Below are positions 35,019 through 44,050 of a stretch of DNA of 64,000 bases, in pieces. The notes beneath the pieces are model-generated. The model did no database searches and had not been told where the DNA came from. It saw only the letters and a program-made list of their open reading frames with translations. Each line of letters starts with the position of its first letter. Position 1 is the first letter of the stretch. Location: the NCBI RefSeq assembly GCF_900100305.1, contig NZ_FNEY01000005.1:62001-126000 (forward strand). Reading direction: 5' to 3'. Source of the DNA: Paracidovorax citrulli. Its GTDB lineage: Bacteria > Pseudomonadota > Gammaproteobacteria > Burkholderiales > Burkholderiaceae_C. The position numbers and the translations under genes were made by a program.

Positions 35019-35804
35019 TCAGCGACACCAGGCCTCCAGGGCATGGCGCGCCGTGTCCATCCAGAGGGCCCAGGCAGCCACGGCCGCCAGCAGCACCCCG
35101 GCGAACCGCGTTCCCCAGGTGGCGCGCACCGCGTCCACCCGGGAGCGGAGCCGGCGCCACGCCCAGGTACCGCCCAGCAGCCAGAGCGCGCTGCCGCCGC
35201 CGAATGCGGCCATCGTGGCGGCGCCCTGCGCCGGGCTGCCGGCCAGGGCGGCCACGAGCAGGGCCGAATACAGCAGCCCGCACGGCATCAGCGCCCAGGC
35301 CAGCCCGGCCACGGCCAGGCCGCCCGGAGCCCGCACGGCCGGACCGACACGGTCCCAGACCGCACGGCCGGCCCGCTCCACCCAGAGCGGCTGCCGGGCC
35401 TGCAGGGCCATCAGCAGCCCCCAGGCCAGCATGCCCACGTGCAGCAGCGTCCATGCCGGCCGCAGGGCCGCGGACTGCTGCGTGAGCCAGGCCAGGCGGT
35501 CCATGGCCAGCGCCGCGGCAGCGCCGGCCAGGCCGTAGCCGGCCACGCGGGCCAGGTGGAAGAGCGCGGTGCGCGCGAAGCCGCCCCCGCGGAGCGTGCC
35601 CCCCGGGGCCGGCGCGGCGCAGGCCGGGCCTCCCCCGGCCGCGGCGGGCACGGAGACGAACCGGCGCAAGGGCACCGGCAGAGGGCCTCCGGCACCCCGC
35701 GGCCCGCCGGCGATCGCCGCACAAGGCGCAGCGCACATCGCCAGGCAGTGGGGCCCGCCCGCCAGGCCCATGGCGAAGGCCGTCCAGATCAGTGCATCGG
35801 GCAT
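35019..35804 (-). CDS. Sulfite exporter TauE/SafE-like membrane protein (cbb3-associated)
   Basis: A 261-residue inner-membrane protein with about six hydrophobic segments. It begins with the characteristic AFAMGLAGGPHCLAMCAAPC (GxxHCxxMC metal-binding-like motif) and has the conserved GLAWALMPCGLLYSAL segment with Pro-Cys-Gly. Proteins of this type occur in the cbb3 oxidase/fnr/hemN neighbourhood and are thought to help copper or haem handling, though the name comes from sulphite exporters. It lies 27 bases after hemN and is co-directional. Confidence 0.82.
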   Translation of the reverse strand: MPDALIWTAFAMGLAGGPHCLAMCAAPCAAIAGGPRGAGGPLPVPLRRFVSVPAAAGGGPACAAPAPGGTLRGGGFARTALFHLARVAGYGLAGAAAALAMDRLAWLTQQSAALRPAWTLLHVGMLAWGLLMALQARQPLWVERAGRAVWDRVGPAVRAPGGLAVAGLAWALMPCGLLYSALLVAALAGSPAQGAATMAAFGGGSALWLLGGTWAWRRLRSRVDAVRATWGTRFAGVLLAAVAAWALWMDTARHALEAWCR

Positions 35805-35831
35805 GCGGCTCCTGCGGGAAGGAAAGGATCG

Positions 35832-37214
35832 TCAGATGATCCGGGAGAACCGCGCGCGGTTGCGGTCCGCCTGCAGATAGCGGTCGAACACCATCGCCAC
35901 GCCGCGCACGAAGAACCAGCCCATCTCGGTGACGGTGATGCCGTCCTCGCCCACGTTGACGAGGCCGTCGCCAGCCATGCCTTCGAGCGCTTCCAGCTCC
36001 GCCGCGAAGTACCTCCGGAAATCGATCAGCCACGATTGCTCCATCGGCTCGAACAGCACTTCGCCCTGGCACATCAGGGCCATGATGACCGAACGCCGCA
36101 CGAGATCATCGCGCGTGAGCGCCAGGCCGCGGACCACCGGAAGGCGGCCCTGGTTGATCAGGTCGTAATACTCGTCGAGCGTCTTGGCGTTCTGGCTGTA
36201 GGTGGCGCCCACGCGGCCGATGGCCGAGACGCCCAGGGCGATGAGGTCGCAGTCGGGCTGCGTGCTGTAGCCCTGGAAGTTGCGGTGCAGCCGCCCCTGC
36301 CGCTTGGCCACGGCCAGCGCGTCCTCGGGGAGCGCGAAATGGTCCATCCCCACGTACACGTAGCCGGCATCCTGGAAGGCGTTGAGCGAGCGCGACAGCA
36401 TCGACACCTTGGCCGACGCCATCGGCAGCTCGGCCGACACGATGCGGCGCTGCGGCTTGAAGCGCTCCGGCAGGTGGGCATAGGCATAGAGCGCGATGCG
36501 GTCGGGCCGCAGTTCGCACACCTGGGCCAGCGTGCGGTCGAACGATTCGGGCGTCTGCCGCGGCAGGCCGTAGATCAGGTCCACGTTGATCGACTCGAAG
36601 CCGATCCGGCGCGCTTCCTGCACGAGCGCGAACACCTGCTCGGCGGGCTGCACGCGGTGCACGGCCTTCTGCACGGCCGGGTCGAAATCCTGCACGCCGA
36701 AGCTCAACCGGTTGAAGCCGAGCTCCGCCAGCCGCGCGAGCCGTCCGGCGTCCACCGTGCGGGGATCGACCTCGATGGAATACTCGCCCCCGGGCACGAG
36801 CGTGAAGCTGCGGCGCAGCATGTTCATCAGTTCCTGCAGCGCCTCGTCGCCGAGGAAGGTGGGGCTGCCGCCGCCGATGTGCAGCTGGCTCACCGCATGG
36901 CCGAGCGCGCAGTGCGCCATGTGCAGGTCGATCTCGCGGCTGAGGTAGCGCAGGTACACGTCGGCGCGCTCGGGGTGGCGCGTGATGATCTTGTTGCACG
37001 CGCAGTAGTAGCACAGCGATTCGCAGAACGGGATGTGCACGTACAGCGAAAGAGGCACGGCCTTGGCGGCCGAGCCGAGGCGGCGCTGCTGCAGCGCCAG
37101 CACGTACTCGTCCGCGCCGAAGGCCTCCACGAACCGGTCCGCGGTCGGGTACGAGGTATAGCGGGGGCCCGGCACGTCGAAGCGGCGCAGAAGCTCGGGA
37201 GTCACAGCGTTCAT
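35832..37214 (-). CDS. hemN: Oxygen-independent coproporphyrinogen III oxidase
   Basis: A 460-residue radical-SAM enzyme that oxidatively decarboxylates coproporphyrinogen III without oxygen. The iron-sulphur motif is IPFCESLCYYCACNK (CxxxCxxC plus the extra Cys of HemN), preceded by PRYTSYPTADRF. LHIGGGSPTFL and SIEVDPRTV follow, and the C-terminal HemN domain is complete. The length is normal. It is divergent from fnr with a shared Fnr box, which fits induction at low oxygen. Confidence 0.96.
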   Translation of the reverse strand: MNAVTPELLRRFDVPGPRYTSYPTADRFVEAFGADEYVLALQQRRLGSAAKAVPLSLYVHIPFCESLCYYCACNKIITRHPERADVYLRYLSREIDLHMAHCALGHAVSQLHIGGGSPTFLGDEALQELMNMLRRSFTLVPGGEYSIEVDPRTVDAGRLARLAELGFNRLSFGVQDFDPAVQKAVHRVQPAEQVFALVQEARRIGFESINVDLIYGLPRQTPESFDRTLAQVCELRPDRIALYAYAHLPERFKPQRRIVSAELPMASAKVSMLSRSLNAFQDAGYVYVGMDHFALPEDALAVAKRQGRLHRNFQGYSTQPDCDLIALGVSAIGRVGATYSQNAKTLDEYYDLINQGRLPVVRGLALTRDDLVRRSVIMALMCQGEVLFEPMEQSWLIDFRRYFAAELEALEGMAGDGLVNVGEDGITVTEMGWFFVRGVAMVFDRYLQADRNRARFSRII

Positions 37215-37268
37215 GGTGCGGAATTCCTTAACGATTCACAATGTGCCCCATGTCCCGCGCCCATGTCC

Positions 37269-37282
37269 TTGACGCCGGTCAA
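37269..37282. promoter_or_regulatory. Fnr box between hemN and fnr
   Basis: TTGACGCCGGTCAA is a perfectly symmetrical variant of the Fnr/Anr site. It lies 55 bases from the hemN start and 149 bases from the fnr start, so it is best placed to activate hemN and may autoregulate fnr. Confidence 0.8.
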
Positions 37283-37430
37283 GCATTTCGACGCGCGTCG
37301 CTGCGACAATTGACGCATCACAGTCGCCCGCCACATTCTTTTTTGCACGCCTGCGCTCCCGCCATGCGTCGAACCGTGGCCGGCCTGCATGCACAGCGAG
37401 ATAGAACACAGAAGGTAAGGCTGCTCATCC

Positions 37431-38150
37431 ATGAATCCGCACACCATCAAGGTCGCCTGCTCGAACTGCAACCTGCGCGAGCTCTGCATGCCGCTGGGCC
37501 TGAACGAGCAGCAGCTGCAGCGCATCGATGACATCGTCGCCACGCGCCGCAAGGTCAAGCGCGGCGGCACGCTGTTCCGCAACGGCGAGGCCTTCACGTC
37601 GCTCTTCGCCATCCGCACGGGCTTCTTCAAGACCTGCGTGGCCACCGAGGACGGACGCGACCAGGTGACGGGCTTCCAGATGGCCGGCGAGATCATCGGG
37701 CTCGACGGCATCGTCAGCGACCACCACACCTGCGACGCCGTCGCGCTGGAGGATGCCGAGGTGTGCGTCATGCCCTTCGAGCGCATCGAGGAGCTGTCGC
37801 GCGAGGTCACCGCCCTGCAGCACCACGTCCACAAGATCATGAGCCGCGAGATCGTGCGCGAGCACGGCGTGATGCTGCTGCTCGGCAGCATGCGCGCGGA
37901 GGAGCGCCTCGCCGCCTTCCTGCTCAACCTCGTTCAGCGCCTGCATGCGCGGGGCTTCTCGCAGTCCGAACTGGTGCTGCGCATGACCCGCGAGGAGATC
38001 GGCAGCTACCTGGGCCTCAAGCTGGAGACCGTGAGCCGCACCTTCTCCAAGTTCGTCGAGGAAGGCATCGTCGAGGTCAAGCAGCGGCACGTGCGCATCG
38101 TCGAGCCGGATGCGCTCAAGCGGATCGTGAACAGCCAGGCTTGTAGTTGA
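37431..38150 (+). CDS. fnr: Fnr-type oxygen-sensing transcription regulator
   Basis: A 239-residue CRP/FNR protein. Cysteines C10, C13, C19 and C112 have the same spacing as the four [4Fe-4S] ligands of E. coli FNR (20, 23, 29, 122), so it should sense oxygen directly. The sensor barrel is followed by the dimerisation helix and a helix-turn-helix whose recognition segment KLETVSRTFSKF carries the E-x2-SR residues that read TTGAT half-sites. It probably controls the surrounding cbb3, hemN and stress genes. Confidence 0.95.
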   Translation: MNPHTIKVACSNCNLRELCMPLGLNEQQLQRIDDIVATRRKVKRGGTLFRNGEAFTSLFAIRTGFFKTCVATEDGRDQVTGFQMAGEIIGLDGIVSDHHTCDAVALEDAEVCVMPFERIEELSREVTALQHHVHKIMSREIVREHGVMLLLGSMRAEERLAAFLLNLVQRLHARGFSQSELVLRMTREEIGSYLGLKLETVSRTFSKFVEEGIVEVKQRHVRIVEPDALKRIVNSQACS

Positions 38151-38153
38151 CAT

Positions 38154-38176
38154 CCCCCTGAGGCGCTGCGCGCCTT
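38154..38176. repeat. Short copy of a dispersed GC-rich palindromic repeat
   Basis: CCCCCTGAGGCGC followed by TGCGCGCCTT is identical, in reverse orientation, to one end of the longer element at 52076-52206. It contains the stem AGGCGC/GCGCCT and lies 3 bases after the fnr stop, so it may end the transcript. Confidence 0.65.
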
Positions 38177-38331
38177 CTGACGGGTGAGGCCGTGCGTGTC
38201 CATGGGCCTTGCGCTGCGCCAATGCTCTGCGGGAAATGCGGGGTCCTTGCAGACACTGCAGGCCCTCGGCAGCATGCGGAGTCAGACCTCCTGCAAGGAA
38301 GCACCCGCGCTGGCAGAGCGCCCCGCCCTCC

Positions 38332-38619
38332 TCACTGCGAAAACTTGCCGCACTCCATCGGGCGCTCGCCCGTGGGAACCGAGCAGCGGTTGAGCTCGAA
38401 GGGCGACATGGACAGCAGCGTGGTGAGGGCGCTGGAGAGCATGCACAGCGCCCAGAACACGAAGAACGCCACCGTATAGACGCCCTCGCGCGACAGGGCG
38501 AGGGGTTGGTCGGACCAGTGCAGGGCGGCCGGGTCCACGAAAGCAAATACCACCATCTCGATCAATCCTGCCACCAGGAAGGCGGGCCAGGCGATCCACA
38601 TCCAGCGTTGGGTCCTCAT
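38332..38619 (-). CDS. Small two-segment membrane protein of unknown function
   Basis: A 95-residue protein with two predicted membrane helices (WIAWPAFLVAGLIEMVVFAF and VAFFVFWALCMLSSALTTLL) and a Cys-containing polar tail. The start MRTQRWMW was chosen for the strong AGGAGG site 10 bases upstream. A small membrane gene often sits between fnr and ccoH in this family of bacteria, suggesting a link with the oxidase, but I do not recognise a named family. Confidence 0.68.
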   Translation of the reverse strand: MRTQRWMWIAWPAFLVAGLIEMVVFAFVDPAALHWSDQPLALSREGVYTVAFFVFWALCMLSSALTTLLSMSPFELNRCSVPTGERPMECGKFSQ

Positions 38620-38704
38620 CGCGATCTCCTCCTTTGCAGTCATCGGTGTCGAAAACGAACGGAACACGTCGGGCCCCGGGGCCCGCCAGGCAGGGCCGTG
38701 GGGA

Positions 38705-38989
38705 TCAGCGGGGCTGGTCCTGCGCCGGCGTGGCCGCGTGGTTGCGCGCCTTCATCGCCGGCTCCATGGCCGCGGCATGCGCGCGCTGCCGCTCGAGTGT
38801 GCGGTTGATCTCGATGCCCTGGCGGTAATAGTCTTGCGCCACCACCGGATCGGGCTGCCGCACGGCCAGCCATGCCGTCACCGTGCCGGCGACCACTACG
38901 ATCGCGGGTCCCGCAACCACCATCCACACGTGGCCGAATTTCCACCAGGGCTGGGCCGCCACGGCGGCCGATGTCGTCTTGTGCGCCAT
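38705..38989 (-). CDS. ccoH: FixH/CcoH-family protein
   Basis: A 94-residue protein with one N-terminal membrane helix (VWMVVAGPAIVVVAGTVTAW) and a periplasmic part. The family segment VAQDYYRQGIEINRTLER is clear. CcoH helps assemble or stabilise cbb3 oxidase. The start MAHKTTSA was chosen for an AAGGAG element a few bases upstream. It lies downstream of ccoG as in the standard ccoGH order. Confidence 0.88.
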   Translation of the reverse strand: MAHKTTSAAVAAQPWWKFGHVWMVVAGPAIVVVAGTVTAWLAVRQPDPVVAQDYYRQGIEINRTLERQRAHAAAMEPAMKARNHAATPAQDQPR

Positions 38990-39076
38990 CTCGAACTCCT
39001 TCGTCACCACGGCCCCATCACACCACACGGTGGCAGGGGCCTGCCATACTGAATAACACCAACCGCCCGAGCCGCT

Positions 39077-40525
39077 TCATCGCGGCACCAGGAAGATGGA
39101 CTTCTCCCGCACATGGGCCTTCGTCTCCAGGGCTTCCACCTCGAAGGCCACCGGATGCGATCCCGGCGCGGCCGAGCCGTACGGGATCTGCAGCCGCACC
39201 GCCACCCAGCGCGACTGCGCCGCGCCGATGTCCACCTCGGCCTCCGACGCGACGGCCAGCCCTTCCAGGCCGGACGCCGCAATGCGGTAGCGCTGCGGCG
39301 CCTCGGTAGCGTTCATGATCTGCAGGCTGTACACGTTCTCCAGGCGGCCGCCCGCGACGATGCGCGAGAGCGCCGCGCGGTCGCGCACCACGTCCACCTT
39401 GAGCGGTGTGCGCAGTGCCAGGCTCGTGAGCATGCCGATGCACAGCGCCACCAGCACGGCCGTATAGATGAGCACGCGCGGCCGCAGCACGCGGCGCAGC
39501 ATCTGCGACTGGGTCCAGCGGTTCGCCACGCCGTTCTGCGTGGAATAGCGGATGAGCCCGCGCGGGTACTTCATCTTGTCCATCACGGTGTTGCACGCAT
39601 CCACGCAGAGGCCGCAGCCGATGCATTCGTACTGCAGGCCGTTGCGGATGTCGATGCCCACGGGACAGACCTGCACGCACAGCGTGCAGTCGATGCAGTC
39701 GCCCAGGCCCCTGGCACGGTGGTCCACCGACTTGTTGCGCGGGCCGCGCGGTTCGCCGCGGGCCTCGTCGTACGTGACGATGAGGGTGTCCTTGTCGAAC
39801 ATCGCGCTCTGGAAGCGCGCGTACGGGCACATGTATTTGCAGACCTGCTCGCGCAGGAAGCCCGCGTTGCCGTAGGTGGCGAAGCCGTAGAAGGCCACCC
39901 AGAAGAGTTGCCAGGAACCCTGCAGCGCCAGCAGCTCGGCGCCCAGCTCGCGGATGGGCACGAAGTAGCCCACGAAGGTGAAGCCCGTCCAGGCCGACAC
40001 CGCGATCCAGAGAAACTGCTTGAGGGCCTTCTTGCGGACCTTCTCGAACGTCCAGGGGCCGTTGTCGAGCCGCAGGCGCGCGCTGCGGTCGCCCTCCACC
40101 TTGTGCTCGATCCACATGAACATCTCGGTATAGATGGTCTGCGGGCAGGAAAACCCGCACCAGAGCCGGCCCGCCACCGCGGTGAACAGGAACAGCGACA
40201 GCGCCGAGATGATGAGCAGGCCCGTCAGGTAGATGAAGTCCTGCGGATACAGCACCAGGCCGAAGAGGTAGAAGCGCCGCGCACCCAGGTCGAACAGCAC
40301 CATTTGCCGCTCGCCCCATTGCAGCCACGGCAGACCGTAGAACACCAGCTGCGTGAAAGCGACCATGGCCCACCGCCAGCGCGCGAACACGCCGGCGATG
40401 GACCTCGGGTAGATCTTCTTCTGGGCTTCGTAGAGGGAGACGACTTCGGCCTGTGCCGATCCGCTGTCCGCCGGGGCGGGCGCGATCGGAATGACCTTGC
40501 GCGGCTTTCCGTCAGGGGGCTTCAT
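39077..40525 (-). CDS. ccoG: cbb3 oxidase accessory protein CcoG (ferredoxin-type copper reductase)
   Basis: A 482-residue membrane protein with about five hydrophobic segments and two [4Fe-4S] clusters. The motif LGDCIDCTLCVQVCPVGIDI and the second QYECIGCGLCVDACN are complete, as is an N-terminal RLWCGFSCPQTIYTE motif. A periplasmic Ig-like C-terminal domain follows. CcoG is involved in reducing Cu(II) for insertion into the cbb3 active site. The start MKPPDGKPRK was taken as the first Met close to the conserved region. Confidence 0.95.
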   Translation of the reverse strand: MKPPDGKPRKVIPIAPAPADSGSAQAEVVSLYEAQKKIYPRSIAGVFARWRWAMVAFTQLVFYGLPWLQWGERQMVLFDLGARRFYLFGLVLYPQDFIYLTGLLIISALSLFLFTAVAGRLWCGFSCPQTIYTEMFMWIEHKVEGDRSARLRLDNGPWTFEKVRKKALKQFLWIAVSAWTGFTFVGYFVPIRELGAELLALQGSWQLFWVAFYGFATYGNAGFLREQVCKYMCPYARFQSAMFDKDTLIVTYDEARGEPRGPRNKSVDHRARGLGDCIDCTLCVQVCPVGIDIRNGLQYECIGCGLCVDACNTVMDKMKYPRGLIRYSTQNGVANRWTQSQMLRRVLRPRVLIYTAVLVALCIGMLTSLALRTPLKVDVVRDRAALSRIVAGGRLENVYSLQIMNATEAPQRYRIAASGLEGLAVASEAEVDIGAAQSRWVAVRLQIPYGSAAPGSHPVAFEVEALETKAHVREKSIFLVPR

Positions 40526-40640
40526 GTGGGTTCTGCTTTGCTCTGTGGGCCGGCTGTCTCGTGTCGTTGGGGGCATTCGCTGCGCACGGGACCGGAGGGG
40601 CGGCGCGCCGGCCGGCGGCGCCCCGGGTCCGGTCCGCGGT

Positions 40641-41576
40641 TCAGTTCGCCGGGGCCGCCGCGGCGATGTTCGCGCCCGGCTTGTTGGACAGGCCCCAGAC
40701 GTAGGCGGTCAGCACGCCGATCTGCGCATCGGTGAGCTTGCCGGCCTGGGCGGGCATCTGGTTCACCTTGCCGTTGTTGATCATGGCGGTGATGGCGCCC
40801 TCGCCCCAGCCGTGGAGCCAGATGTCGTCCGTCAGGTTGGGCGCGCCCAGCGCGGTGTTGCCCTTGCCGTCCATGCCATGGCAGGCTGCGCACACCGTGA
40901 ACTTGGACTTGCCCAGCGAGGCACGCAGCGAATCGTGCGGGCTGCCCGACAGGCTCAGCACGTAGTGCGCGAGGTTGCGCACGTCCTCGGCCGAACCGAC
41001 GGCCGCTGCCATGGGAGGCATGGTGCCGATGCGGCCCTTCTCGATCGTCTCGCGGATGTTGGCGGGCGCGCCGCCATGCAGCCAGTCGTTGTCGGCCAGG
41101 TTCGGGAAGCCCTTGCTGCCGCGCGCATCGGAGCCGTGGCACTGCGCGCAGTTGTTCATGAACAGGCGCTCGCCGATGGCCATGGCCTCGGGGCTGGCGG
41201 CGGCCTGCTCGGTGCTCATCGCGGCGAAGCGCGCATAGAGCGGCTCCAGTTCGGCCCGGGCCTTGGTCATCTCGTTCTCGTATTCGCCGCGCTGCGACCA
41301 GCCGAGCTGCCCGCTGAAGCGGCCCAGGCCCGGATAGGCGGCCAGGTAGCCCAGGCCGAACACGATGGTGATGACGAACAGCCACATCCACCAGCGCGGC
41401 ATGGGGTTGTCCATCTCGGTGAGGTCGCCGTCCCAGACGTGGCCCGTGGTGTTGTCCGCACGCGGCTCGACCTTCTTGCGCGAAGTGATCCACAGCAGGA
41501 TGAGGCAGCCGGCGATGCCGCCGAGGGTCAGCGCGACGACGTACACCGACCAGAAATTGTGGGTGAAGTCACTCAT
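40641..41576 (-). CDS. ccoP: cbb3-type cytochrome c oxidase subunit III (dihaem)
   Basis: A 311-residue subunit. An N-terminal membrane anchor (YVVALTLGGIAGCLILLWIT) and a second helix (WWMWLFVITIVFGLGYLAAY) precede two cytochrome c domains with haem motifs NNCAQCHGSD and CAACHGMDG. It passes electrons from cytochrome c to subunit II and the active site. The short gene ccoQ overlaps its start by 8 bases. Confidence 0.96.
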   Translation of the reverse strand: MSDFTHNFWSVYVVALTLGGIAGCLILLWITSRKKVEPRADNTTGHVWDGDLTEMDNPMPRWWMWLFVITIVFGLGYLAAYPGLGRFSGQLGWSQRGEYENEMTKARAELEPLYARFAAMSTEQAAASPEAMAIGERLFMNNCAQCHGSDARGSKGFPNLADNDWLHGGAPANIRETIEKGRIGTMPPMAAAVGSAEDVRNLAHYVLSLSGSPHDSLRASLGKSKFTVCAACHGMDGKGNTALGAPNLTDDIWLHGWGEGAITAMINNGKVNQMPAQAGKLTDAQIGVLTAYVWGLSNKPGANIAAAAPAN

Positions 41577-41748
41577 GGTTCTTCTCGTTCTTGAAAGAGT
41601 TCAGGGGAGCGTCCTGCTCGGCGAACGGCAGTTGCGCGGCCTCCTCGAAACGGGACCGGTTGCCGCGCGAGAACGCCCAGACCAGGATCCCGAGGAAGAG
41701 CGCGAACGAAACCAGCGTCGCGATGATGCGCACCGTGGTGATGTCCAT
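41569..41748 (-). CDS. ccoQ: cbb3-type cytochrome oxidase subunit CcoQ/FixQ
   Basis: A 59-residue protein with one membrane helix (IIATLVSFALFLGILVWAFS) and the short charged tail SRGNRSRFEEAAQLPFAEQD found in CcoQ. It stabilises the complex. The order ccoN-O-Q-P is standard. It overlaps the start of ccoP. Confidence 0.9.
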   Translation of the reverse strand: MDITTVRIIATLVSFALFLGILVWAFSRGNRSRFEEAAQLPFAEQDAPLNSFKNEKNHE

Positions 41749-41760
41749 GGCGGCCTCCCG

Positions 41761-42390
41761 TTACTTGAGCGCGCGGCCCATGACCTGCAGGTAGGCCACC
41801 AGCACGTCCAGCTCGGTCTTGCCCTTGACCTCCTCGGCCGCACCGGCGATCTGCTCGTCGGTGTAGGGCACGCCCACGGTGCGCAGGGCCTTCATGCGGG
41901 GCGCGGCGACGGACGGGTCCACCGCGGTCTTCTCCAGCCACGGATAGGCGGGCATGTTGGACTCCGGCACCACGTCGCGCGGATTGTTCAGGTGGATGCG
42001 GTGCCACTCGTCGCTGTACTTGCCGCCCACGCGGTGCAGGTCGGGGCCCGTGCGCTTGCTGCCCCACTGGAACGGGTGGTCGTAAACGAACTCGCCGGCC
42101 ACGGAGTAGTGGCCATAGCGCAGCGTCTCGGCGCGGAAGGGGCGGATCATCTGCGAGTGGCAGTTGTAGCACCCCTCGCGCAGGTAGATGTCGCGGCCGA
42201 GCAGCTGCGTGGCCGTGTAGGGCTGCACGCCGTTGACCGGCTCGGTGGTGGACTTCTGGAAGAACAGCGGCACGATCTCCGCCAGGCCGCCGATGGCCAC
42301 CACCAGCACGATCAGCACGATCATGAGGAAGTTGTTGGTCTCGATCTTCTCGTGGGAGAAGCCGGCTTTTGTCGTTGTGTTGTCGGACAT
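41761..42390 (-). CDS. ccoO: cbb3-type cytochrome c oxidase subunit II (monohaem)
   Basis: A 209-residue subunit with one N-terminal membrane helix ([20 protein letters not shown]) and a periplasmic haem c domain. The haem motif is [15 protein letters not shown], followed by [20 protein letters not shown] and the Met-ligand region. The length and order are normal. Confidence 0.96.
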   Translation of the reverse strand: MSDNTTTKAGFSHEKIETNNFLMIVLIVLVVAIGGLAEIVPLFFQKSTTEPVNGVQPYTATQLLGRDIYLREGCYNCHSQMIRPFRAETLRYGHYSVAGEFVYDHPFQWGSKRTGPDLHRVGGKYSDEWHRIHLNNPRDVVPESNMPAYPWLEKTAVDPSVAAPRMKALRTVGVPYTDEQIAGAAEEVKGKTELDVLVAYLQVMGRALK

Positions 42391-42408
42391 GGAAAGCGCT
42401 CCTGGGGT

Positions 42409-43848
42409 TCAGGCGTGGGCAGGCGCCACGGCCGGGATCTGCACCTCGACCGAGCGGCCGGCCATGGCGGTCTTCCACACGTTCCAGGCCATCACCACCA
42501 TGCCCGCGAGGTAGAGCAGGCCGCCGGTGAAGCGGATGACGTAGAAGGGATAGGTGGCCTTGACGCTTTCGACGAAGGTGTAGGTGAGCGTGCCGTCGGC
42601 GTTCACCGCGCGCCACATCAGGCCCTGCATCACGCCGGCGATCCACATGGCGGCGATGTAGAGCACGATGCCGATGGTGGACATCCAGAAGTGCAGCTCG
42701 ATCGCCTTGATGGAGTGCATCTTCTCGCGGCCGAACAGGCGCGGCACGAGGTAGTAGAGCGAGCCCATCGTGATCAGGCCGACCCAGCCGAGCGCGCCGG
42801 CGTGCACGTGGCCCACGGTCCAGTCGGTGTAGTGGCTCAGCGCGTTCACCGTCTTGATGGACATCATCGGGCCCTCGAACGTGGCCATGCCGTAGAACGA
42901 CAGGGACACGATCAGGAAGCGCAGGATGGGGTCGTCGCGCAGCTTGTGCCAGGCGCCCGACAGGGTCATGATCCCGTTGATCATCCCGCCCCAGCTGGGC
43001 GCCAGCAGGATCAGCGAGAACACCATGCCCACGGACTGCGTCCAGTCGGGCAGCGCGGTGTAGTGCAGGTGGTGGGGGCCCGCCCACATGTAGGTGAAGA
43101 TCAGGGCCCAGAAGTGCACGATGGACAGGCGATAGCTGTACACCGGGCGGCCGGCCTGCTTCGGGATGAAGTAGTACATCATTCCCAGGAACCCGGCCGT
43201 GAGGAAGAAGCCCACGGCATTGTGGCCGTACCACCACTGCACCATCGCATCCTGCACGCCTGCATAGGCGGAGTAGCTCTTCATCCAGCCGGCAGGCACC
43301 TCCGCGCTGTTGACCACGTGCAGCAGCGCCACCGCGAGAATGAAGCCGCCGAAGAACCAGTTGGCCACGTAGATGTGCTTCACGCGGCGCTTGCCGACGG
43401 TGCCGAAGAACACGATGGCGTACGAGACCCACACGAGCGTGATCAGGATGTCGATCGGCCACTCGAGCTCGGCGTATTCCTTGCCCGTGGTGTAGCCCAG
43501 CGGCAGGCTGATGGCCGCGGCCACGATGACCGCCTGCCAGCCCCAGAAGGTGAACGACGCGAGCGGGCCCGCGAACAGGCGCACCTGCCCAGTGCGCTGC
43601 ACCACGTAGTAGCTGGTGGCGAACAGCGCGCAGCCGCCGAACGCGAAGATCACCGCGTTGGTGTGCAGCGGGCGCAGGCGGCCGTAGCTGAGCCACGGAA
43701 TGCCGAAGTTGAGTTCCGGCCAGGCGAGCTGGGCGGCGATCAGTACGCCCACCAGCATGCCGACCACTCCCCACACCACGGCCATGATTGAAAACTGCCG
43801 CACGACCGTGTCGTTGTAGTGCGCGGCGTTCGAGACAGAAGAATCCAT
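42409..43848 (-). CDS. ccoN: cbb3-type cytochrome c oxidase subunit I (catalytic)
   Basis: A 479-residue membrane subunit with about 12 helices carrying haem b and the haem b3-CuB centre. Signature segments include [20 protein letters not shown] (haem ligand His), [20 protein letters not shown] (CuB His and the Tyr-His region of cbb3) and [20 protein letters not shown] (later metal-ligand His residues). It is the terminal reductase for oxygen at low concentration. The promoter holds an Fnr box at 43903-43916. Confidence 0.97.
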   Translation of the reverse strand: MDSSVSNAAHYNDTVVRQFSIMAVVWGVVGMLVGVLIAAQLAWPELNFGIPWLSYGRLRPLHTNAVIFAFGGCALFATSYYVVQRTGQVRLFAGPLASFTFWGWQAVIVAAAISLPLGYTTGKEYAELEWPIDILITLVWVSYAIVFFGTVGKRRVKHIYVANWFFGGFILAVALLHVVNSAEVPAGWMKSYSAYAGVQDAMVQWWYGHNAVGFFLTAGFLGMMYYFIPKQAGRPVYSYRLSIVHFWALIFTYMWAGPHHLHYTALPDWTQSVGMVFSLILLAPSWGGMINGIMTLSGAWHKLRDDPILRFLIVSLSFYGMATFEGPMMSIKTVNALSHYTDWTVGHVHAGALGWVGLITMGSLYYLVPRLFGREKMHSIKAIELHFWMSTIGIVLYIAAMWIAGVMQGLMWRAVNADGTLTYTFVESVKATYPFYVIRFTGGLLYLAGMVVMAWNVWKTAMAGRSVEVQIPAVAPAHA

Positions 43849-43902
43849 CGGGCACCTCTTTGGTTTGCTTACAAATTCTGACGAAAGGGGGCCCGAAGCC
43901 GT

Positions 43903-43916
43903 TTGACCAGCGTCAA
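43903..43916 (-). promoter_or_regulatory. Fnr box of the ccoNOQP operon
   Basis: TTGACCAGCGTCAA is a symmetrical Fnr/Anr site centred about 62 bases before the ccoN start codon. It overlaps the last codons of ccoS, so ccoS and ccoN regulation are physically joined. Confidence 0.85.
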
Positions 43917-44050
43917 TCGTCCCGAAGAATGCGTTCGCCTTCCTGTTCGACGTTGTCGAATTGCCCCCGGTCGATGGCCCACCAGAGCCCGACCAGAATC
44001 AGCAGCACGAGCACGACCGACAGCGGAATCAGCAGGTACAGGATGTCCAT
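43913..44050 (-). CDS. ccoS: cbb3 oxidase maturation protein CcoS
   Basis: A 45-residue protein with one membrane helix ([20 protein letters not shown]) followed by [20 protein letters not shown], the conserved CcoS pattern. It is needed for cofactor insertion in cbb3 oxidase. Its start overlaps the ccoI stop (TGATG), so translation is coupled. Confidence 0.92.
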   Translation of the reverse strand: MDILYLLIPLSVVLVLLILVGLWWAIDRGQFDNVEQEGERILRDD